From contig JAUVNZ010000026.1 in NCBI GenBank assembly GCA_030599435.1, positions 1 to 11,845 on the forward strand: DNA of 11,845 nt, read 5' to 3'. The translations under genes were made by a program, and so were the position numbers. Below are positions 6,376 through 11,845 of the stretch, one piece after another. Position 1 is the first letter of the stretch; every line of letters begins with the position of its first letter. The stretch is from Gammaproteobacteria bacterium (GTDB lineage Bacteria; Pseudomonadota; Gammaproteobacteria; SZUA-152). The notes under the pieces are model-generated. The model did not search any database. It had not been told where the DNA came from and worked only from the letters and a program-made list of their open reading frames with translations.

Positions 6376-7343
6376 ACACCAGCATGCAATAGATCTTGAA
6401 TGTTCATGGCGCCAACAGGCTTGTTGCTATCATCCACGACAATTAGCGAGCTAATCTTGAACTCTTCCATCATGCGCAAGGTTTCCACAGCAAGCTGCCG
6501 AGGTTGTGCCGTTTTACAATCACGTGTCATTACATCCGATATGTTTGTTTCATGAACATTCACCGCACCATGATCCAGCACACGACGTAAATCACCATCG
6601 GTGAAAATGCCTGCCATTTTTCCATTAACGTCAACGATGGCCGTCATACCCAAACCTTTTTTGGTCATTTCTAACAACGCATCACTTAAGGAAACTGACT
6701 CAGAAACAACTGGGATAGTATCGCCAGTGTGCATGATGTCATCAATATGCAGCAATAGACGTCTACCCAGCGCACCGCCAGGATGTGAGAGTGCAAAATC
6801 ATCCGCAGTAAATCCACGCTGCTCCAATAACGAAACTGCCAGTGCATCTCCCATTACCAATGCGGCCGTTGTGCTTGAAGTCGGCGCCAACCCCAGCGGG
6901 CAGGCTTCTTTCTCAACACTAACATCAAGATGTGCATCAGCAGCTATTGCCAATGAGGAATCCGGATTACCAGTCAACGCAATGAGGGGTACGCCAAGTC
7001 GCTTAATCAACGGCAGGATAGTGGTTATCTCTGCGGTTTCACCTGAATTGGACAAAGCAAGCACAGTGTCATCTTTGGTAATCATGCCCATATCACCATG
7101 ACTAGCTTCGCCGGGATGAACAAAAAATGCCGGACTACCGGTACTCGCCAGTGTGGCGGCAATCTTGGCGCCGATGTGTCCAGACTTACCCATGCCCAAC
7201 ACCACAATACGGCCCTTGCAGTTGTACATAAACTGACAGGCCTGGATAAATTCATTGCCAATACGATTGGCAAGATCGGTGACTGCTTTTGCCTCGGTCT
7301 CGATTACCGCACGCGCCAGTTGTTGTAATTTTGTATCGTTCAT
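6369..7343 (-). CDS. kdsD: D-arabinose 5-phosphate isomerase KdsD
   Basis: KdsD converts D-ribulose 5-phosphate to D-arabinose 5-phosphate, the first committed precursor of Kdo. The 324-residue product has the family's layout: an N-terminal SIS isomerase domain (about 40-175) with GMGKSG (50-55, K53), HPGEASHGDMGM (76-87, H82) and SNSGET (98-103), then ALSHPGGALGRRLL with the conserved histidine at the domain border. Two CBS domains follow, one from about IDDIMHTGD to TDGDLRRVL and one from ISDVMTRD to the C-terminus. The length is close to E. coli KdsD (328). It sits between yrbG and kdsC as in E. coli; the paralogue GutQ would lie in a sugar operon. The upstream CGGGTAAGT is a weak ribosome-binding site. 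Confidence 0.96.
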   Translation of the reverse strand: MNDTKLQQLARAVIETEAKAVTDLANRIGNEFIQACQFMYNCKGRIVVLGMGKSGHIGAKIAATLASTGSPAFFVHPGEASHGDMGMITKDDTVLALSNSGETAEITTILPLIKRLGVPLIALTGNPDSSLAIAADAHLDVSVEKEACPLGLAPTSSTTAALVMGDALAVSLLEQRGFTADDFALSHPGGALGRRLLLHIDDIMHTGDTIPVVSESVSLSDALLEMTKKGLGMTAIVDVNGKMAGIFTDGDLRRVLDHGAVNVHETNISDVMTRDCKTAQPRQLAVETLRMMEEFKISSLIVVDDSNKPVGAMNIQDLLHAGVV

Positions 7344-7360
7344 ACTTACCCGATTAGAAA

Positions 7361-7376
7361 AACTATTTAACTATCT
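7361..7376. repeat. 8-bp tandem repeat in the yrbG-kdsD gap
   Basis: AACTATTT (7361-7368) is directly followed by AACTATCT (7369-7376), 7 of 8 identical; a third AACTA follows at 7380. Short and AT-rich, so weak on its own. Confidence 0.3.
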
Positions 7377-7406
7377 GTTAACTAAAATAGATTAATGTCA
7401 TGGTGG

Positions 7407-8375
7407 TTACGAGAGTCCCGTCAAACCCAGCCAGGTCATATAAGCAGCAAAACACGCTAACAGTATTCCACCCTCAAGACGATTGACGCGCCCCCTGCCC
7501 TTAAATCCGTAGGCCATAATAAACAAAGCGAGAGTTAATGCTACCACGATGGGATAATCGCGCTGCATTACGGCCGGATCCAGCACACTGGGTTGAATCA
7601 ACCCGGGTAATGCCAGTACCGCCAGTAAATTAAACATATTGGATCCAATGACATTACCTATGGCCATGTCGTGTTCTTTTTTAATGGCACTCATCACGGT
7701 AGCGGCCAGCTCTGGCAGACTAGTGCCCACCGCAATAATAGTGAGACCGATCACCAGATCACTGACGCCGAGGTCGCGAGCAATGTCAACCGCGCCCCAT
7801 ACCAGCAATCGTGCACTCAACACCAGGACCACCACCCCAATCAACGTCCAGAGTACAGCGCGAGTCATGCTCAGTCCCGTGGGTATCTCCACCTCAAATT
7901 CAGTTTCCAGAGGATCAGCCGCATGTGGGCGTTTGCCCATCCAGATAAGCCATGCAATCAATAGCAGGGCGCCAAATATCAAAATAATGCCGTCCAGACG
8001 CCCCAGTTCATTGCCCCACATCAACAAGCCGGCCAGTGCCGTTACGCCTATGAGTACTGGGTACTCACGGCGCAGAATGTGGGAACTGACTGCCAATGGC
8101 ATTATCAGGGCAGTAGCGCCTATAACCAGACCAATATTGGCAATATTGGAGCCCAGGGCGTTGCCAATGCCAATACCAGGATTGCCGTTGGCTGAAGCCA
8201 ACCCAGAAACCAGCATCTCCGGTGCCGAGGTGCCAAAACCCATGATGGTCATACCGATAATAAGGGGTGAAACACCCAAATTACGCGCTAAACCAGAAGC
8301 ACCAAAAACAAAACGCTCGGCACTCCATACCAGGAGAATAAAACCGCCTAAAACGGCTAACCAGGGCATCACCAT
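7407..8375 (-). CDS. yrbG: Calcium/sodium antiporter family membrane protein (YrbG-like)
   Basis: This is a CaCA-superfamily cation exchanger related to E. coli YrbG, an inner-membrane protein whose physiological substrate is not settled. The 322-residue product (E. coli 325) is highly hydrophobic, about ten membrane segments, and carries both alpha repeats that build the ion site. The first is GMTIMGFGTSAPEMLVS with GNALGSNIANIGLVIG, the second GLTIIAVGTSLPELAAT with GNVIGSNMFNLLAV; the acidic residue of each PE motif is present. A variable loop (about residues 160-190, acidic) separates the halves. The open frame extends 38 residues upstream into ubiA, but that part is hydrophilic, Cys-rich and unlike the family. 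I use the ATG at 8373-8375, 4 bp after the ubiA stop; an ATG two codons later (8369) is equally possible. Confidence 0.92.
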   Translation of the reverse strand: MVMPWLAVLGGFILLVWSAERFVFGASGLARNLGVSPLIIGMTIMGFGTSAPEMLVSGLASANGNPGIGIGNALGSNIANIGLVIGATALIMPLAVSSHILRREYPVLIGVTALAGLLMWGNELGRLDGIILIFGALLLIAWLIWMGKRPHAADPLETEFEVEIPTGLSMTRAVLWTLIGVVVLVLSARLLVWGAVDIARDLGVSDLVIGLTIIAVGTSLPELAATVMSAIKKEHDMAIGNVIGSNMFNLLAVLALPGLIQPSVLDPAVMQRDYPIVVALTLALFIMAYGFKGRGRVNRLEGGILLACFAAYMTWLGLTGLS

Positions 8376-8379
8376 TGGG

Positions 8380-9252
8380 TCACACGGGCTCTGGCACAAC
8401 AAACCAGTAATGCAGCACCAGCCCGGTAAAAATGACTGCACCAAACCAGTGATTATTAAGGAATGCCTTAAAACAGCCCTCTGGATCACGATGTCGAATC
8501 AGGAACTGCTGATAAAAGACCAAAAGTGTTGCTGCCAGCAGTCCGGAAAAATAATAAAGCCCTAATTCCAGCCTGTTACCTACAATGACCATGGTGATTA
8601 AAAAAATTACCTGCATGCTGCCAATAATTAGCCGATCCGCATCACCAAACAGAATGGCCGTAGATTTCACCCCTATTTTAAGATCATCTTCTACGTCCAC
8701 CATGGCATACATGCTGTCGTAAGCAGTAGCCCACAACACGGTGGCCGTAAGCAGGAGCCAGGCAATAACAGGTACCTCACCGGTCTGGGCGGCAAATGCC
8801 ATTGGTACTGCCCAACCAAAAGCCAGGCCCAGAAATACCTGTGGTAAATAGGTATAACGTTTCATAAAAGGATAAATAGCCGCCAACAACACCCCGCCGA
8901 CGGAAAGCCAGACCGTCAACCAGTTCATCGTTAACACCAGGGTAAAAGCCGCGAGACACAACATAACGAAAAGCAACAGGGCTTCCCCGGGTTTTACATT
9001 GCCGGCAGCAATCGGACGATTGCGGGTGCGAGAAACGTGGGGGTCAAAATCACGATCCGCATAATCGTTAATGACACAACCTGCTGATCGCATTAGCACT
9101 ACGCCGGCTACAAATACGAGGGTAACCCAGGTATCGGGGTTTCCTTCACTGGCAATCCAGAGCGCCCATACTGTTGGCCAAAGTAAGAGGTAGACGCCAA
9201 TAGGGCGGTTCATCCGCATGAGTAATGCATAATGGTACAACTTTTCGTTCAT
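8380..9252 (-). CDS. ubiA: 4-hydroxybenzoate octaprenyltransferase UbiA
   Basis: UbiA attaches the polyprenyl tail to 4-hydroxybenzoate at the inner membrane, the second step of ubiquinone synthesis. The 290-residue product equals E. coli UbiA in length and has about eight to nine membrane helices. Both Mg-diphosphate-binding aspartate motifs are present: NDYADRDFD (62-70) followed by SRTRNRP, and [13 protein letters not shown] (178-190) followed by [13 protein letters not shown]. In the second motif Val187 stands where E. coli has Arg, although the aspartates D179, D186 and D190 are kept. AGGA precedes the ATG at short spacing. Its stop lies 4 bp before yrbG, so both are probably translated from one message; ubiC is 78 bp upstream. 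Confidence 0.96.
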   Translation of the reverse strand: MNEKLYHYALLMRMNRPIGVYLLLWPTVWALWIASEGNPDTWVTLVFVAGVVLMRSAGCVINDYADRDFDPHVSRTRNRPIAAGNVKPGEALLLFVMLCLAAFTLVLTMNWLTVWLSVGGVLLAAIYPFMKRYTYLPQVFLGLAFGWAVPMAFAAQTGEVPVIAWLLLTATVLWATAYDSMYAMVDVEDDLKIGVKSTAILFGDADRLIIGSMQVIFLITMVIVGNRLELGLYYFSGLLAATLLVFYQQFLIRHRDPEGCFKAFLNNHWFGAVIFTGLVLHYWFVVPEPV

Positions 9253-9286
9253 GCGATCCTGGCTCGTGTCATGGCAATTTCTTTAT

Positions 9287-9312
9287 AACTTATGTCTTTA
9301 ACTTTTGTCTTT
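9287..9312. repeat. 13-bp tandem duplication in the ubiC-ubiA gap
   Basis: AACTTATGTCTTT (9287-9299) is directly followed by AACTTTTGTCTTT (9300-9312), identical at 12 of 13 positions. It lies about 20 bp after the ubiC stop codon on the minus strand. Confidence 0.75.
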
Positions 9313-9330
9313 TAGAATAAGCCGCTATTG

Positions 9331-9912
9331 TTAACCATTATTTTCGTGATGGCGACCACCATAGCCGATCTTGGGTAAAAAAATCTCGCTTACCAACAGC
9401 GGTTTTTTATCGAGAAAAAATGCGGAGCGACGGCCCCAAATCTCTGGTGGTCTTTCATCCAATGGCGCAACGGCAGATTCAAACAAAGCTTGCCCCGTTA
9501 CCAGGCGAGCGATTTCAATGTGGCTACGTCGCATACTGGGATCTGCGAATAGCACAGCACCCAACGGCTTCTTGCCTAAACGTGTCAGTCGACGCTGACT
9601 CCCAGTTAATGTACGCACAGGGATCACCGTACGAGCAAATACCCAGGGCTGGTCGTCACACAACAGGTGCACTTCTCGAATAAAACATCGTTCATGAGGA
9701 CGAACGCCAAGAGCCTGGGCTTCGTTTAACTGAGGCCGTTGCCAATGCTGATTTACCGGAACAACACCAAATTGGCCGCTGCAAGTTAGTTGCAGGCGAC
9801 GCGTCAAAGACGAAGGGTCAAGCAACCAATCTAGTTGTTCGGCTGGTGCACCATCAGTAGAAAAGGGCATATGGCGTTGCCAGCAAGTTTCACGATTAGT
9901 ATTCACGGCCAT
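9331..9912 (-). CDS. ubiC: Chorismate pyruvate-lyase UbiC
   Basis: UbiC removes pyruvate from chorismate to give 4-hydroxybenzoate, the first committed step of ubiquinone synthesis, in the cytoplasm. The 193-residue product is longer than E. coli UbiC (165), with about 20 extra N-terminal residues and a His/Asn-rich tail. Family blocks in order are LDWLLDPSSLTRRL, CFIREVHLLCDDQPWVFARTVIP, KPLGAVLFADPSMRRSHIEI, WGRRSAFFL and KPLLVSEIFLP, where E176 matches catalytic Glu155 of E. coli. The ATG at 9910-9912 is the first after an in-frame TGA and has no good Shine-Dalgarno. It is the first gene after the terminator at 10084-10118 and likely starts the long ubiC-to-hpf transcription unit. Confidence 0.94.
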   Translation of the reverse strand: MAVNTNRETCWQRHMPFSTDGAPAEQLDWLLDPSSLTRRLQLTCSGQFGVVPVNQHWQRPQLNEAQALGVRPHERCFIREVHLLCDDQPWVFARTVIPVRTLTGSQRRLTRLGKKPLGAVLFADPSMRRSHIEIARLVTGQALFESAVAPLDERPPEIWGRRSAFFLDKKPLLVSEIFLPKIGYGGRHHENNG

Positions 9913-9942
9913 TGTTCACAAAATTGTTTTCAGAAATTGCTT
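9911..9942. repeat. Three ATTGYTT motifs at 12-13 bp spacing at the ubiC start
   Basis: ATTGTTC (9911-9917), ATTGTTT (9923-9929) and ATTGCTT (9936-9942) recur with spacings of 12 and 13 bp; read on the minus strand they are AAGCAAT, AAACAAT and GAACAAT. The last overlaps the ubiC ATG. AT-rich and short; may be chance. Confidence 0.3.
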
Positions 9943-9967
9943 CCGTCACGTTATGTCAATGCTATTG

Positions 9968-9995
9968 ATTATGCAGTACGCGATATGTTGCGCAA
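9968..9995 (-). promoter_or_regulatory. Candidate promoter for the ubiC-to-hpf unit
   Basis: On the minus strand CATAAT (9968-9973, 5 of 6 to the -10 consensus) lies 16 bp after TTGCGC (9990-9995, 3 of 6 to the -35 consensus). Rivals in the same gap are a TACAAT with no good -35 and a perfect TTGACA with no matching -10. A promoter somewhere in 9913-10083 is expected because a terminator closes the previous gene; which element is used is uncertain. Confidence 0.35.
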
Positions 9996-10083
9996 AGAAA
10001 ATGAGTGAAAATCAGGAACCGTATTGTACCTTAGTTTCAGGCACCAGGTTTTGTGGCAGGGCTCATCAAAAAAATAGGCCGCC

Positions 10084-10118
10084 AAAAAATAAGCCGTACA
10101 ATAAATGTGCGGCTTATT
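10084..10118 (-). terminator. Rho-independent terminator after the YbaK-HDOD gene
   Basis: Arms AATAAGCCGTAC (10088-10099) and GTGCGGCTTATT (10107-10118) pair over 12 bp with one G-T wobble around a 7-nt loop. In the minus-strand transcript the stem is followed by a run of six T. It lies about 45 bp after the stop codon of the upstream gene and fits the intrinsic-terminator model well. A second T7 run follows at 10067-10073. Confidence 0.88.
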
Positions 10119-10120
10119 AT

Positions 10121-10146
10121 CTTACTGGCGATACTTACTGGCAATA
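10121..10146. repeat. 13-bp tandem duplication between the YbaK-HDOD gene and its terminator
   Basis: CTTACTGGCGATA (10121-10133) is directly followed by CTTACTGGCAATA (10134-10146), identical at 12 of 13 positions. It fills much of the space between the stop codon (10162) and the terminator stem. Confidence 0.75.
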
Positions 10147-10161
10147 AATAGTGGTAAAAAA

Positions 10162-11598
10162 TCAGGCAACTAACTGTCGTACGATGCTATCGAGGTCTTC
10201 ATGATTTTCAATAGTACGATCCAGGACTTTGTTGATACCCTGCTCGTCCAGTTTTAATGAATCAAGAATATTGGCTGGCAGTTCTTCGCTTGATGCATCA
10301 CCCATTTCATGGCCTTTAAGTAACCTGTCAGCCAATATCACTAACTGAACATAATTAGCATGCGCGCCTTTATAATCTGGGTTGTGGTGCTCTTTCTGGA
10401 CGGTAACTATTTCAGCTGGCATATTCCAGGATTCCATCAACCAGGCGCCCATTTCGGTGTGTGTAACGCCCAGAATGCTTTGTTCAAGCTCAATAATGGG
10501 GGTGTCAGGCTCTCTAATAACTGCATTATGTAATTTAGCAAATTCTTTTGGAAAACTATGCCCCAGCAGCAGGAAACCAAAATTGTGCAGTAACCCTGAT
10601 AAATAAGCAGTGCCAGGTTGCGGACGGTTTTCACGAGGAATAAGACCGCACAATGACTGGGCCACTGTAGCGCTATAAGTTGCATGCCGCCAAAATGCAT
10701 TCATCCCCAAAGGGCCATCTAGCTGGATTTTAAATGGCCGGGCAGATGCAACCCCAAGGGCAATATTCATCACCATGTCATAGCCCAGCACACGTGAGAT
10801 CGCCTGACGTATAGATGATATTTTGCCCTGGTACCCATAAAACGGCGACTGCGCATAACGAATTATTTGCGCTGCCAGACTGGGATCTTTTTCCACCAAT
10901 TTAGCCAGGTCGTCTGCGTGAGCATACGGGTTAGCGTTTAACTGCATTATTTTTTGTGCTAGCGAAGGCATGCCCGGTAAATTGGTAAGGCGCTCAATAC
11001 GCTGACGCATACTGGTAACCGAAGGCGCGCTTTCATTATCCAAAATTTGCCTGGTGACTGAATTTTCTTCCAATTCACTTGGTTGCGTTGCAGGAGGCAA
11101 TTTAGAACGGAGTTTTGAACGTTCGGATATTTGGGAAAAAACATTTCCATACCAGGCATTACTGTGCAAAGCCCTGAAATCCTGCCCCGTCATACGAATC
11201 AATTCACCGTCATTTCCTGATGCTACGTAAACAAAATCCTGATCTAACAATGAATCGTCAATAACCGTTTCAAAACCATATGCCTCACCCAATGCAGGCA
11301 AAACACCAGGAGTACAATCTGAAAACACACTTTCGTAATCCACAACATCAGCTGCTTTCAGCTGACGATGAAGCTGACGATTGAGCGCATCAAGATTCAG
11401 GCTGTGGTTAACAGGAATAACAGCCATTACCGAACCACTAACGTCTTTCAAAATCATAGCTCTTGCCACACAGGATGCCGAGATATCACCCAGATCATCG
11501 CCTTTATGGCGACCTTCGGTATCGACAGGGTATGAAACAACCGAATACGGAACATCCTGCGTATCCAGGTAACGGCGGACGGTGATAGATGTAGACAT
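10162..11598 (-). CDS. YbaK-type deacylase-like domain fused to an HDOD domain
   Basis: This 478-residue soluble protein joins two domains; such fusions are known in gammaproteobacteria, but I know of no established function. Residues 1 to about 155 resemble YbaK/ProX aminoacyl-tRNA deacylases: ARAMILKDVSGSVMAVIP (45-62), the PGVLPALGEAYGFETVID segment (97-114) and YVASGNDGELIRMTGQDF (124-141). The catalytic Lys of YbaK (K46 in Haemophilus) aligns with Arg46. After a polar linker (about 156-200), residues 201-400 form an HDOD domain: LPGMPSLAQKIMQL, KDPSLAAQIIRYAQSPFYG, SIRQAISRVLGYDMVMNIALG and GLLHNFGFLLLGH. There the HD pair is H338-N339, so phosphohydrolase activity is unlikely; HDOD proteins are often signalling scaffolds. 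AAGGGAAG before the ATG is a fair ribosome-binding site. It is a single-gene unit with its own terminator. Confidence 0.9.
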   Translation of the reverse strand: MSTSITVRRYLDTQDVPYSVVSYPVDTEGRHKGDDLGDISASCVARAMILKDVSGSVMAVIPVNHSLNLDALNRQLHRQLKAADVVDYESVFSDCTPGVLPALGEAYGFETVIDDSLLDQDFVYVASGNDGELIRMTGQDFRALHSNAWYGNVFSQISERSKLRSKLPPATQPSELEENSVTRQILDNESAPSVTSMRQRIERLTNLPGMPSLAQKIMQLNANPYAHADDLAKLVEKDPSLAAQIIRYAQSPFYGYQGKISSIRQAISRVLGYDMVMNIALGVASARPFKIQLDGPLGMNAFWRHATYSATVAQSLCGLIPRENRPQPGTAYLSGLLHNFGFLLLGHSFPKEFAKLHNAVIREPDTPIIELEQSILGVTHTEMGAWLMESWNMPAEIVTVQKEHHNPDYKGAHANYVQLVILADRLLKGHEMGDASSEELPANILDSLKLDEQGINKVLDRTIENHEDLDSIVRQLVA

Positions 11599-11845
11599 AA
11601 CGAGCTTCCCTTAGTTAGTCAGTAGTATGTGACTGGCGTAGAGCAGATACAGCTTAAGTAATTAACGGCATTACTCATCGAAAGTATAGGCGTTAACACG
11701 AGATCGCCAGCCACCATCCGTCATCTGACGGCCAGTCAATAATCAACTAACTTATTGATTGATATGAAATAGTATGAAATGAGTATAGTAAAAGAGGCTA
11801 AATAACCCCAGCAGGGATATCATTATTTGAGAAGGAGTTGGCAAA
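11599..11845. other. Non-coding spacer upstream of the YbaK-HDOD gene
   Basis: No convincing gene lies in this 247-bp stretch. On the minus strand TATACT (11683-11688, 5 of 6 to the -10 consensus) could serve the YbaK-HDOD gene, but no good -35 accompanies it. CCGTCA-TC-TGACGG (11718-11731) is a perfect 6-bp inverted repeat, and TGACTGGC (11630-11637) recurs inverted as GCCAGTCA (11731-11738). GATATGAAAT and AGTATGAAAT (11761-11780) form a 10-bp tandem repeat, 8 of 10 identical, followed by a plus-strand TATAGT (11784-11789). Together these are compatible with a divergent promoter region, which is inference. Confidence 0.45.
11832..11837 (+). promoter_or_regulatory. Shine-Dalgarno-like AAGGAG at the right edge
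   Basis: AAGGAG ends 8 nt before the window edge on the plus strand. A start codon right after position 11845 would have ideal spacing, which suggests a divergently transcribed gene beyond the window. No start codon is visible here. Confidence 0.4.

Noticed and set aside
6601..7101. Plus-strand open frame of 166 codons opposite kdsD
   Set aside because: It is entirely inside the well-supported kdsD gene, and its composition is that of an antisense frame.
8376..8489. yrbG extension of 38 residues into ubiA
   Set aside because: The added segment is Cys-rich, is not part of the exchanger family, and is explained as a frame within ubiA coding sequence.
7639..8565. Long plus-strand open frame (308 codons) opposite yrbG and the end of ubiA
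   Set aside because: It is the antisense shadow of clear membrane-protein genes. The product is low-complexity, rich in Pro, Ser, Arg and Ile, and matches no family I recognise.
9953..10147. Plus-strand open frame of 64 codons in the gap between ubiC and the YbaK-HDOD gene
   Set aside because: It runs through the terminator hairpin and a tandem repeat, lacks a ribosome-binding site and looks like no known protein.

Overview
The window is a stretch of gammaproteobacterial core genome of moderate GC. Every protein gene lies on the minus strand, so transcription runs from high to low coordinates. The assignment rests on gene order: yrbG-kdsD-kdsC-lptC-lptA-lptB-rpoN-hpf-ptsN-rapZ is the arrangement known from E. 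coli and relatives. Two things differ from E. coli. An HPr kinase/phosphorylase gene (hprK) sits between ptsN and rapZ, as in many beta- and some gammaproteobacteria. The ubiquinone genes ubiC and ubiA lie directly upstream of yrbG. I cannot name the genus from the sequence.

Right to left (direction of transcription): positions 11599-11845 are a non-coding spacer, with a Shine-Dalgarno-like AAGGAG at the right edge that may belong to a plus-strand gene just outside the window. Positions 10162-11598 encode a two-domain protein, a YbaK/ProX-type aminoacyl-tRNA deacylase-like domain fused to an HDOD domain. It is followed by a strong Rho-independent terminator (10084-10118). A new unit then starts with ubiC and ubiA (first two steps of ubiquinone synthesis), yrbG (Na+/Ca2+-exchanger-like membrane protein), kdsD and kdsC (Kdo precursor synthesis), lptC, lptA and lptB (lipopolysaccharide transport), rpoN (sigma-54) and hpf (ribosome hibernation). 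A hairpin directly after hpf (1837-1873) probably ends this unit. Next come ptsN (EIIA-Ntr), hprK and the 5' part of rapZ, which runs off the left edge.

The genes cover three linked tasks: making and exporting the LPS core sugar Kdo and LPS itself (kdsD, kdsC, lptABC), respiratory quinone synthesis (ubiCA), and nitrogen/carbon regulation through sigma-54 and the nitrogen PTS (rpoN, ptsN, hprK, rapZ). RapZ links back to the envelope because in E. coli it controls amino-sugar synthesis.

The least ordinary points are: (1) HprK is only 198 residues, the C-terminal kinase domain without the usual N-terminal domain; (2) a likely terminator separates hpf from ptsN, splitting the classical rpoN operon; (3) the YbaK-HDOD protein lacks the standard key residues in both domains; (4) most intergenic gaps contain short, sequence-unrelated near-tandem duplications of 8-16 bp. 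I found no mobile element, CRISPR array, tRNA or rRNA, and no clearly new multi-gene system. No gene-free stretch exceeds 300 bases.
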